A DNA stretch of 48,895 nt from Hormoscilla sp. SP12CHS1 (GTDB lineage Bacteria; Cyanobacteriota; Cyanobacteriia; Cyanobacteriales; Desertifilaceae). Location: NCBI GenBank assembly GCA_014324065.1, contig JACOMV010000002.1, positions 1-48,895 on the forward strand. Reading direction: 5' to 3'. Under the pieces are notes generated by a model. The model searched no databases, was not told the DNA's origin, and saw nothing but the letters and a program-made list of their open reading frames with translations. Shown in pieces: positions 40,207 to 48,895 of the stretch. Every line of letters starts with the position of its first letter. Position 1 is the stretch's first letter. The translations under genes were made by a program, and so were the position numbers.

Positions 40207-42978
40207 CTAGGTCGATTCTTGCTTGAGGGGAATCTCAACGATCAACTCAGCTCCCAAGTCCGGTGCAGACACGCAGCTCAGATGGCCATGATGCTGTTCC
40301 ACCACCGTCTGGTAGCTGATTGACAACCCCAGACCGGTGCCCTTGCCTACCGGTTTAGTGGTAAAGAAGGGGTCAAATAGGCGTAGCTGCACTTCCGAGG
40401 CCATGCCCGGGCCATTGTCAGCGATCGAGATGTGGGCCCGTTCCCCCTGTATCAGTTGAGTGGTAATCCTGATCTGGGGGTTGGGGATGTTCTGGGATTC
40501 CTCTAAGGCATCGATGGCATTACTGAGGATATTCATAAATACCTGATTGAGCTCTCCAGGGTAGCATTGCACCGGCGGCAGGTCGCCATACTCTTTAATC
40601 ACCTGAATTGTCCGACCTGCTACCCCATGCAGTCGGTGCTGCAAGATCAGCAGGGTACTCTCTAGACCTTCGTGGAGATCGACTTCCTTGAACTCAGCTT
40701 CATCCAACCGCGAGAAGTTGCGCAGACTCAGGACGATCTGGCGGATCCGTTCCGCCCCGACCTTCATCGAGTCCATTAATCTGGGAAAGTCTTCTGTGAG
40801 AAAATCTAGTTCTATGTCGCAGGCGATCGCCTCTATTTCGGGTTCCGGGTCGGGGTAGTGCTGCTGATAAAGCTGTAGGATCTCCAGCATATCCCGAGCA
40901 TAGACCTCCGCATGGGAGAGGTTGCTGTAGATAAAACTGACGGGGTTATTAATTTCATGGGCAACTCCCGCAACTATCTGACCCAGGCTGATCATTTTTT
41001 CATTTTGCACTAGCTGGGTTTGAGTGCGTTGCAGTTCCCGTAAAGTCCTCTCCAGTTGCAAAGCTTTTTCCCGTTCCCTTTGAGAAGCTTCCCGTAATGC
41101 TACTTCTGCCCGCTTGCGTTCTGTAATATCATTATTAATTTCCAGAATGGCGAAAGGATCTCCGTTCTCGTCTCGTTGCAGGGTCCAGCGACTGGCAACC
41201 GTTATTTGCTGGCCATCCCGTCTAGTATGTAGCAGTTCCCCTTGCCAATATCCTCTCTCTATACATCCCTTTTGCGCCGCCTGGAGGGAATCTTCTGGCC
41301 AGACTGTTTGTAATAAGCTGTGAACATTCGCCCCGATCGCCTCTTTTTTCTTCCAACCATACAGCTGCTCCGCACCTTGATTCCAGTAAACCACCGTGCC
41401 ATCCAGCTCTTGAATCATAATCGTATCATTAGCCAGATCCAGCATCTGAATATGTTGCCACAAAGCTGCTTCTGTCTGTTTGCGTTCTGTGATATCCAGA
41501 ACCGTGCCAAACAGCTTAGTCACCTGACCTTCTGCATTTAATGTCGGTTTTCCTTTAGCTTGCACGTATCTGATTTGGCCGTCCGGTCGGATAATTCTCA
41601 CGTCCAGTTCGTAAGGTTTTCCCTCTGTCAAACCTTGCTGCATCGTTTCTATCCACAACTCTCTGTCCGCTGGGTGAATTTGTTGGTCTGAGAATGTTGG
41701 TACTGCTGCCATTTGGTCTAGTCCGAAAATGCGGAACATTTCTGCCGACCAAGTCACTGCTTCTGTCGCCACATCTAATTCCCAGCTGCCGATATGTGCT
41801 ACCATTTGCGCTTCTGCCAGACTCGCTTCGCTTTTGCGCAGCTTCTCTTCTCCCAGGATGCGATCGCTAATATCGATCAACAAACCATCCCAAATTATAT
41901 CTCCATTAGCTTGCTTTTCTGGACGGGAAGCAGCTTGCAGCCACTTAAGCTTACCGCTGGGGGTAATGAACCGTCCTTGCCAGCACCAGGGTGCCAGGGT
42001 AGCAGCGGAGACTGCTACAGAATCATCAAAACTTTGGCGATCGCTCGGATGAATTACATCTAGCATTAGAGATATATTAGACTGGCCTACTGTTGGCTCT
42101 ATTTCCAATAGTTCCAGGCAACCAGGACTCAAGTAAGGGAAAGACATTGACCCATCCGCATTGAGTCGGAATTCATAAATCATGCCCGGTACGTTAGCTG
42201 CTAGTCTTTGGAATCTTGCTTCACTTTTGCGCAGTGCTGCTTCTGCTTGCTTGCGGGCGGTGATATCTTTTTGCACGCCAATAAAGTGAGTCACTTGACC
42301 GCTCTTATCTCGCACTGGCGAAATCATCAGCTCATTCCAAAACTGCGTGCCATCTTTGCGATAATTCTTTAGGACTACTCTCCCGTCCTTGCCTTCCCGG
42401 ATGCAGGCGCGAATTTTATCTACTTCAGTTTGGTCCGTATCCGGTCCTTGCAAAAATCTACAGTTGCGTCCGATAATATCTGACGGTCCATAGCCTGTTA
42501 GCTGTTCAAAAGCCGGGTTACAATAGATGATCGGCTGGTCTGCTGCTAACATGTCGCTAATCACTACTCCGTTACTGCTAGCTGCGAGCGCTGCTTCTAA
42601 TAACTCTAGTCGTGCTAAATTCTGCTTGTGCTCTGTGATATCCTGAAGGAAAACTGATAACCCAGATTCACTGGGATAAGCGCGGACCTCAAACCATTTG
42701 GCTGTCGGGGCATGAAAAGCTGTAAATTCTGCCACAGATCGAGTGGTAACTGCTTTTTGATATGCTGTAAAAAACGGGTCTTCGGCATCAAAGACATCCC
42801 ATACTTTCTTGCCCAGCAACTCTTCGTGCCTTTGCTGTAATGCTATTTCTGCTTGATGATTCAGATAGGTAAACCGCCATTGCTTGTCCAAGAGGAAAAA
42901 TGCATCTGCCATCCTCTCCAGGATCTGGACAATTTCCGATTCCAGTTCTCTTGGGCTATCTTGATATTGCATAATCAT
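40207..42978 (-). CDS. Multi-PAS/PAC sensor histidine kinase
   Basis: Several PAS/PAC repeats including GRNCRFLQGPDTDQTEVDKIR; VAGVAHEINNPVSFIYSNL H-box; NAIDALEES, DNGPGMASEVQLRLFDPFFTTKPVGKGTGLGLSI. Confidence 0.96.
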   Translation of the reverse strand: MIMQYQDSPRELESEIVQILERMADAFFLLDKQWRFTYLNHQAEIALQQRHEELLGKKVWDVFDAEDPFFTAYQKAVTTRSVAEFTAFHAPTAKWFEVRAYPSESGLSVFLQDITEHKQNLARLELLEAALAASSNGVVISDMLAADQPIIYCNPAFEQLTGYGPSDIIGRNCRFLQGPDTDQTEVDKIRACIREGKDGRVVLKNYRKDGTQFWNELMISPVRDKSGQVTHFIGVQKDITARKQAEAALRKSEARFQRLAANVPGMIYEFRLNADGSMSFPYLSPGCLELLEIEPTVGQSNISLMLDVIHPSDRQSFDDSVAVSAATLAPWCWQGRFITPSGKLKWLQAASRPEKQANGDIIWDGLLIDISDRILGEEKLRKSEASLAEAQMVAHIGSWELDVATEAVTWSAEMFRIFGLDQMAAVPTFSDQQIHPADRELWIETMQQGLTEGKPYELDVRIIRPDGQIRYVQAKGKPTLNAEGQVTKLFGTVLDITERKQTEAALWQHIQMLDLANDTIMIQELDGTVVYWNQGAEQLYGWKKKEAIGANVHSLLQTVWPEDSLQAAQKGCIERGYWQGELLHTRRDGQQITVASRWTLQRDENGDPFAILEINNDITERKRAEVALREASQREREKALQLERTLRELQRTQTQLVQNEKMISLGQIVAGVAHEINNPVSFIYSNLSHAEVYARDMLEILQLYQQHYPDPEPEIEAIACDIELDFLTEDFPRLMDSMKVGAERIRQIVLSLRNFSRLDEAEFKEVDLHEGLESTLLILQHRLHGVAGRTIQVIKEYGDLPPVQCYPGELNQVFMNILSNAIDALEESQNIPNPQIRITTQLIQGERAHISIADNGPGMASEVQLRLFDPFFTTKPVGKGTGLGLSISYQTVVEQHHGHLSCVSAPDLGAELIVEIPLKQEST

Positions 42979-43129
42979 ACCTTAATCTTCTACCCTACTC
43001 TGCCCTGCCTCTGGGGATCATCTCAATTGTAAATTAAGAAACCCGGTTTTTTGGAAAAACCGGGTTTTTGGCCTACTGGTGAATGGCCGCTGACCATTCA
43101 CCATTGACTTACAATTGACCATCGCCATT

Positions 43130-43858
43130 TCAGGCTTGTTCGCGAGGCGATCTGGACTTCGGTGCTGAATTAGGGTTGAGAATTTCCTGATTGAACCGAT
43201 AGCCGACTTTGCGTACTGTCTGGATCAGAGTCGGTTGCCGGGGGTCTGCTTCCACTTTCTTACGCAGGGACAGTATGTGAGTATCGACGGTGCGGGGGTT
43301 ATCAATGGCCTCTGGCCAAGCTCTTTCCAGCAATTCTATACGACTTAGAGGCAGTCCGCCCACCTGAGCTAGGGCATAGAGGAGACTGAATTCTTGGGGC
43401 GTCAAATCAATCAACTCTCCTTTTAAACATACGCGCCTCTGCACTAAGTCAATTTTCAGGTGGCCATAGTCGAGCACTGCCGGTGGTACCGGACTTTTCT
43501 GGCGTCGTAGCAACGCTTCTACCCTCGCGAGAAACTCTTGAATGCCAAAAGGCTTGGCTAGATAATCGTCTGCCCCTGCCTTGAGGCCGGTGACAATATC
43601 TGTTTCTGTGCTCCGGGCAGATAGGATCAAAATTAATGATTCTTGCTGCTGGTGCAGCCACTGGCAAAACTTTAGGCCATCGCCATCGGCATCAGAGTCG
43701 AGAATTACCAGAGTCGGTTGGTACTGTTTGTATGTCTCTCTGGCCTGACGCAATTCAGCTGATTGATGCACCCGGTGCCCGGCTTGCTGCAAGTGCCAGG
43801 CTATGAGCGATCGCAGCATCAGATTTCCTTCTATTATCTGAATACCCAGAGATCCCAC
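43130..43858 (-). CDS. OmpR-family response regulator
   Basis: Receiver (VILDSDADGDG, GADDYLAKPFGIQEFLARVEALLRR) plus winged helix (LTPQEFSLLYALAQ..VDTHILSLRKKVE..IQTVRKVGYRF). Confidence 0.94.
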   Translation of the reverse strand: MGSLGIQIIEGNLMLRSLIAWHLQQAGHRVHQSAELRQARETYKQYQPTLVILDSDADGDGLKFCQWLHQQQESLILILSARSTETDIVTGLKAGADDYLAKPFGIQEFLARVEALLRRQKSPVPPAVLDYGHLKIDLVQRRVCLKGELIDLTPQEFSLLYALAQVGGLPLSRIELLERAWPEAIDNPRTVDTHILSLRKKVEADPRQPTLIQTVRKVGYRFNQEILNPNSAPKSRSPREQA

Positions 43859-44010
43859 AATAGCGACTTCCCTTCAATTTTTCCTGGTATGTTAACAATT
43901 TTTTTTCCGAATATTGTATCTGTTGCTACAGTTATATTTCGGAATTCGTAGTATATATTTCCTAGTTATTTTTTCTTGGGTATATATACATATTAAATTT
44001 GATAATTTCT

Positions 44011-44039
44011 CTAGTTCCCAGGGAGACCATGGGAACTAG
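44011..44039. repeat. Perfect inverted repeat CTAGTTCCCA-N9-TGGGAACTAG
   Basis: 10-bp arms read directly; related to the GTTCCC...GGGAAC palindrome family. Confidence 0.8.
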
Positions 44040-44661
44040 GACATCGGTCAAGTATTGTCAGAAACTGGGTTTGGACTGAGGCGAGCAACGAAATATCGGT
44101 ATTTTCCCAAAAAGAAACCCGGTTTCTTGACCGACGAACTAGGAGGCTCTGCCTCCATTCCGGCCACAGGAGGCTCTGCCTCTGGAATTTCGTTGAGGGC
44201 TCCGGGTAAGTCATATCAAGCTCTCGTTCCCAAGGCAGACAACAGTAGGTAAAGTTTCGTTACAATGGGATCGAGTAGCCAGGGTTGATCTAATGACCTA
44301 TTTTTCCAGAACTATACCTTCTATTGACAACCAGTCCCGAACGGGCCTGGGGAACCCGAATGTCCCCACGGCCTGCTCGCATCGGCTCTGCGGTGGGCTG
44401 CTGCCTGACAGGAGTATAACTTGAAAGTAAAGGTCGGGGCTGGGAGGTATGCCTCGACTTCTATTTTATGGCATGGCATCCGGTCGGCAGTACCAGGAGT
44501 TGTAACAAGATCCAGACTACGTGAAGTAGATATAGAAGGATTTAGCTATGGGTTGGGTAGATGTTGGTTCTCGCTGCAAGAGCCTTTCTGGACAGTTGGT
44601 CAGCTTTTTACTCCCCCTGACAATTAACTCAGTAACTAATTCTAATTAGGAGATTCCTACA

Positions 44662-44916
44662 ATGCTTCAAAATGCTCAAACCATCCGCCTCTACCAAAAA
44701 CTAACTGACGCCTTCGTCCAAATGTGGAACCAGGGTTATCGCTTTGATGATTTGCGCCTATATTTGGATGGCTATTTAGCTGCCTTGAGGCACTCTAGCA
44801 CGCTCGAACCATTTCATCTGCATCGATTAGAGGAAGAAGCTATTCGCTTTCTGTACGATCACTCTAATTTTGACATGCCTATGCTGCAACCACAACCAGA
44901 ATCTAAATATTACTAG
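44662..44916 (+). CDS. Cyanobacterial small conserved protein (DUF6761-like)
   Basis: MLQNAQTIRLYQKLTDAFVQMWNQGYRFDDLRLYLDGYLAALRHSSTLEPFHLHRLEEEAIRFL. Confidence 0.7.
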   Translation: MLQNAQTIRLYQKLTDAFVQMWNQGYRFDDLRLYLDGYLAALRHSSTLEPFHLHRLEEEAIRFLYDHSNFDMPMLQPQPESKYY

Positions 44917-44998
44917 CTAGTCTGAGATTTCAATTTTAGCATCGGTGGGTTTCAATCCACCTTTTCTTGATAATTGAGAATTTCTACCAGAATTGGTA

Positions 44999-45988
44999 TT
45001 ATTTGGTCTGAAAGATGTTTTGCACTATCTTTTTATCTACTCTGGCAGCTTCTCGATCTAATTCCGCGATCTCGCCAGAGTCTAATTGCCAACCTAGGGC
45101 TCCAATATTCTCCTGGGCCTGTTCTAGGTTCTTGGCCCCGGGAATGGGAATTGTGTCTTTACTAATGCACCAGTTAATTGCTACTTGCGACATGGTCTTG
45201 TTTTTTGACTGGGCGATCGATCGCACTGTTTCTAAAAGGGTTTTAACTTTGGGCAATAGTTGCCGAAACAGCAGACCCCGAATACCTTTGGGCAAGGGCC
45301 CATTCTCGGAATATTTGCCGGTCAATAGGCCCAAGGCTAGGGGACTGTAGGCAATTAGTTTGATTCCTAGTTCGTCGCATACTTGTTTAATTCCCAGTTC
45401 GGTGACGGGATAGGTGGATAGCAGGGAATATTGGACTTGCAGGGTGGCGATCGGCACTCCCCGATCGCGAAACTTTTGCTGTACTTTTTGCAGCCGTTTT
45501 GGTCCATAATTAGATAGACCGACTCCCTTGACCAATCCTCGTTGGTAGAAATCGGCAAGGCCATCCAATAGGGGACCTTCTTGCCAGGGAGCATAGTTTG
45601 CCGTAGACCAATGCATTTGTACCAGATCCACATTTTTTCCCAGACGTTGAGCAGAGGCATTGCCAGCAGCAACCATTGACTTTCTGGTCAATCTCCAGGG
45701 ATAAGCGGCCAGTTTGGTAGCAATACAAATATTGTCTTTGTTGACACCAAGATATTCCCGAGAAAAGCGTCCCAGCAACATTTCACTGCGTCCGTTGAGT
45801 CTCCCGGTGCCATAGGAATCACCGGTATCGAATAGGGTAACGCCCTTTTCAACACAAAGGTTAAAGACCCCTTGTAATTGGTCGTCCATGCTTTCATCAT
45901 ATCCCCATAGCAGCCTGTTTCCCCAGGCCCAAGTCCCGCACCCCATGATGGGCAGGGAGAGTGCTTGCTTTGTTTGTTCCATATTCAA
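44999..45988 (-). CDS. Aldo/keto reductase
   Basis: FDTGDSYGTGRLNGRSEMLLGRF, VQMHWSTANYAPWQ, GVGLSNYGPKRL, INWCISKDTIPIPGAKNLEQAQEN. Confidence 0.95.
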   Translation of the reverse strand: MNMEQTKQALSLPIMGCGTWAWGNRLLWGYDESMDDQLQGVFNLCVEKGVTLFDTGDSYGTGRLNGRSEMLLGRFSREYLGVNKDNICIATKLAAYPWRLTRKSMVAAGNASAQRLGKNVDLVQMHWSTANYAPWQEGPLLDGLADFYQRGLVKGVGLSNYGPKRLQKVQQKFRDRGVPIATLQVQYSLLSTYPVTELGIKQVCDELGIKLIAYSPLALGLLTGKYSENGPLPKGIRGLLFRQLLPKVKTLLETVRSIAQSKNKTMSQVAINWCISKDTIPIPGAKNLEQAQENIGALGWQLDSGEIAELDREAARVDKKIVQNIFQTK

Positions 45989-46017
45989 TCTTTCCTGTTT
46001 TTACGATCTCTCGTTTG

Positions 46018-46199
46018 GGAGGCTCTGCCTCCATTGGGAGCACAGGAGGCAGAGCCTCTGGCAGAGTATCTTCTCTTTTGTTTTACTATCTCTGGTTCCC
46101 AGGGTCTCCCTAGGAACGCAGTTGGGAGGCTCTGCCTCCATTCCGGCCACAGGAGGCAGAGCCTCTGGCATTTCGTGACCAGGCTCCGGCCTGGTCACG
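46018..46199. repeat. Nested palindromic repeat cluster: GGAGGCTCTGCCTCC...GGAGGCAGAGCCTCTGG twice, then CGTGACCAGGC-TCCG-GCCTGGTCACG
   Basis: Read directly; the first motif pair at 46018-46061 and 46125-46168, the last hairpin at 46174-46199. Confidence 0.92.
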
Positions 46200-46244
46200 A
46201 GGGGAATGTCTAGCATGGGTACGTCGCCGCCGCCAGAACCAATT

Positions 46245-46988
46245 TCACACAATTAGCCAAGTGGCCAGACCCCAGAAGGGAATAAATCTTAACCAACGTT
46301 TTCCACTACCTTGTGGCTCAATTTTGCCAATCAGCATAGCTTGGAAGAGGCTAAAGAGCAATATATCTACACAGAAAGCAACTGTCAGTCTGTTTGTATG
46401 AAGGGACTGGATAAAGTATTGTGCTCTCTGGGTCAAGTCCCCAAATTCCGGTCGGCCCAGCATTCCCCAAATTAAGGCTCCCGTCCCCACGATCAGTCCC
46501 GTCCAACCAAATATGCGAGCTAATAAACCCTTGCTAGTCTGATTTTCGGTTTCCTCGGGGGTAGCAGTTGTCAGCACTGCCATATAAGGAGCAAGAAAAC
46601 TATTGGTGAAGAACATTGCGAAACCCCAAATTAAGATCTTAGAAAATTCCCGACCGCGACTATCGGCCAGCAGCAGTGGCAAAAACATGAATATCCAGGC
46701 TTCAGCGAAGTTAAATAGGGCTTCGGATGCCGGATGTTCTACTGGCGATTCCATGTATTTAATGCCCACAGCATTTAAGATGGGCAGAATGAAAAATAAA
46801 TTGATTGATTCATCGAGCACCTCTTTAATTGTATGGGGTTGAATTGCCCAGACCGGTTCCCCGGGAACTAGCTGCCCCGGTGGCGATAAAAACAGGATAT
46901 AAATGTAGAGGGCTGACAGGATCCAAAGGGATGCTGAGAGCAGACGCTGATTATTTTCTTGTTCTTTGGGTTGGTTTGACTGTGCCAT
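46245..46988 (-). CDS. Multi-pass membrane protein, cyanobacterial hypothetical
   Basis: 247 aa with several hydrophobic segments; no family named with confidence. Confidence 0.75.
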   Translation of the reverse strand: MAQSNQPKEQENNQRLLSASLWILSALYIYILFLSPPGQLVPGEPVWAIQPHTIKEVLDESINLFFILPILNAVGIKYMESPVEHPASEALFNFAEAWIFMFLPLLLADSRGREFSKILIWGFAMFFTNSFLAPYMAVLTTATPEETENQTSKGLLARIFGWTGLIVGTGALIWGMLGRPEFGDLTQRAQYFIQSLHTNRLTVAFCVDILLFSLFQAMLIGKIEPQGSGKRWLRFIPFWGLATWLIV

Positions 46989-47337
46989 GTTTTTCTTGTT
47001 GAACGTTTAGGAGCGCGGGTGCATCTCATATTTGCCTCGCCGCCCGAACCCGTTCCCAGGCAGAGCCGTGGGAACGAGGGGCCCGGCTACACGAACAAAG
47101 CCCCAGCTCCCCGGGTAACGCCCCCTCCTCGCAGCGTAAGGGGCCTGGAGCGTGCAGGGGCTAGATTACAAAAGTGAGATGCACCCCGACGGCGGGCCAT
47201 GGGCCATGGTACCTTTGAGGCGATTTAACTGTACTCGTCTTCATGCTGAAATTGTGGAGTGGGGCGAATTCCTGGCAGTTTGTTAGCGATCAATAAAGTG
47301 ACAGGTTGAGTGATCCACCAATTGACTGTACAATATC

Positions 47338-48123
47338 TTGAAATCCGAAACTAGAACTCACGCGCGCACTAAACGAGAACTTTTACCCGATTATTGTTAC
47401 CACGTCACCTCTCGTTGCAACAACCGCGAGTTTAAGCTGACTAATCATAAATGTAAGCAGGTATTCATATATGCCCTCAAAAAGGCTATTGAAAAGTACC
47501 AGTTCAAACTCTATGGACTCTGCATTATGTCCAACCACGTTCATTATCTCCTGGAACCGGCTCTACCAGAAGATTTACCCAAAATCATGCACTGGCTCAA
47601 CTGGTATACCGCCATGTGCTTCAATCGGATGTTAAATCGCACCGGTCATTTCTGGGAGAAGCGCTATTTTAGTGAAGGTTTTCCTAACTCTGATTCCCCA
47701 AGGGTGTTAAATACTCTCCGCTACATTCACGCCAATCCTAAAACTGCTGGGATGCAACAAGGTTTTTTCTATGACTTTTCCAACTATGGATCCTATGCAC
47801 GATTGACCGATGATGGATTGACTCAATGGCATCCTTGTTTTCTGGAACTTGGCTTAACTTTAGATGGTTGTGCTGAAAAATATAAAAGCTTTTGTAGCCG
47901 GTATAAACCCCGGGCTAAGTCCGATCGCCGTTCCCATTGGGGCTGCAATTTCTTGCCAAAGATTCTCAAACTTAAGCCTCAGCAAGAATCAAGAGGGCAG
48001 ATGCTTTTGCCTTGGGTCCAGAGGGCGCAAACTCTCGATCTTGACGATATTGTGACGGCGGCCCTCGATTTTGTCCGTGCTAATAGTTACGCCTATGAAG
48101 TCGCCACCGAAAATTTCTATTAG
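47338..48123 (+). CDS. REP-associated tyrosine transposase (RAYT, Y1_Tnp/TnpA_REP)
   Basis: LLPDYCYHVTSRCNNREF, YGLCIMSNHVHYLLEP (HuH), WYTAMCFNRMLNRTGHFWEKRY, LRYIHANPKTAGM; TTG start in the track. Confidence 0.9.
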   Translation: MKSETRTHARTKRELLPDYCYHVTSRCNNREFKLTNHKCKQVFIYALKKAIEKYQFKLYGLCIMSNHVHYLLEPALPEDLPKIMHWLNWYTAMCFNRMLNRTGHFWEKRYFSEGFPNSDSPRVLNTLRYIHANPKTAGMQQGFFYDFSNYGSYARLTDDGLTQWHPCFLELGLTLDGCAEKYKSFCSRYKPRAKSDRRSHWGCNFLPKILKLKPQQESRGQMLLPWVQRAQTLDLDDIVTAALDFVRANSYAYEVATENFY

Positions 48124-48262
48124 CCTCGTTGCAAGTCAAACAAGGGATAGAACTGTCCGATCGCCGTTAGGGAAGTGCTAATGGAGCTTTTTGCTCTGTC
48201 AGATAGTAATTTTCTCAATTATCTGCAAATATTGACATGGATTTTGAGATTTGTGGAGTACC

Positions 48263-48311
48263 CGATACCTGTCGGGGCCCTGGGAGGGAAATGGGGGGCT
48301 GACAGGTATCG
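48263..48311. repeat. Perfect 11-bp inverted repeat CGATACCTGTC-N27-GACAGGTATCG
   Basis: Arms at 48263-48273 and 48301-48311, about 140 bp after the RAYT gene. Confidence 0.85.
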
Positions 48312-48673
48312 AATTACTGAAAAAAGAAAAAAACTTGACTCTTTGTCCGGCTTGGTGAATAATTGGTCAGAACGTCTCGCTTCCTCCCTTATCATGTGCC
48401 CACACCACCTTAACCTTACTTCTTCTCCCTCTCTACTTTTTTCTTTTTATCTTTCCTGTGTTTATTATCACCTGGCAGCTACTAGAAAAAAAAAGAAATG
48501 TTTTCCTTTGGTCATTCCGACGATACACGTTTTAGTCTGGGTCTCAGAGTCTCATAAGTCTCATACGTGTTGTCATCTTAGTCCGCATCTTACATCATTA
48601 TGATAGCATCTCTTCACGGTAATTTTCAGACAATAATATTTGCATATCTTATATATGTGATTAAGAAAACTTA

Positions 48674-48841
48674 TTAATTGGCATACATGAACCCTAGGGC
48701 TGGAGGTTCCGTCTTGTCTTCAGTAGCTGTCGGGTAGCGCTCGTTGGTAGCCGGGGCCGGTGTGGCAGACTGTGGCTGAGATTCTTGCTGTGCCGGTGTT
48801 GAGGCAGTTTGAGTTTGGCACTGATCGCAATTGTCAGACAT
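48674..48841 (-). CDS. 55-aa small protein (below ORF-track cutoff)
   Basis: MSDNCDQCQTQTASTPAQQESQPQSATPAPATNERYPTATEDKTEPPALGFMYAN*; clean ORF near the window edge. Confidence 0.5.
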   Translation of the reverse strand: MSDNCDQCQTQTASTPAQQESQPQSATPAPATNERYPTATEDKTEPPALGFMYAN

Positions 48842-48895
48842 TGTATGCAATTATTTGGTTATCTCCGATCTCAGCCACAGCATCGGAGAGCTGAT

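Noticed and set aside
48400-48480. Pyrimidine-rich tract as a functional element
   Set aside because: Composition bias only; nothing further to support a function.

Overview
This looks like a chromosomal window from a filamentous cyanobacterium. The basis is many HIP1-type GCGATCGC motifs and cyanobacterial gene families. Housekeeping anchors: RNase E (rne), a TIGR03960-type radical SAM protein, clpS, purM, rlpA-like, fused panC/cmk, pheA, the str-type ribosomal block (rpsJ-tuf-fusA-rpsG-rpsL in transcription order rpsL to rpsJ), an IscA/HesB-type protein, a ferredoxin-type glutamate synthase (glsF-like), a PAS histidine kinase and an OmpR-family regulator, plus one tRNA-Lys(CTT). Accessory material between the anchors includes: a truncated or frameshifted CARF-like CRISPR-associated protein at the left edge; a decaying HEPN / partner / kinase cassette containing a triplicated two-domain gene; a zinc-finger-less TnpB/Cas12-like RuvC protein without TnpA; a toxin-antitoxin cluster (DUF433/DUF5615, NYN, Phd-like/DUF6883/DUF4926); a RAYT-type REP transposase; and many dispersed palindromic repeats. 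The observation I rate highest is a 30-bp palindromic repeat, three copies in tandem, sitting in frame inside the glutamate synthase gene. It shares its architecture (arms preserved by compensatory changes, plus a TTACTAC[A/G]AACC tail) with a 37-bp tandem repeat immediately downstream of rne. All family calls were made by eye from the translations; no database search was run.
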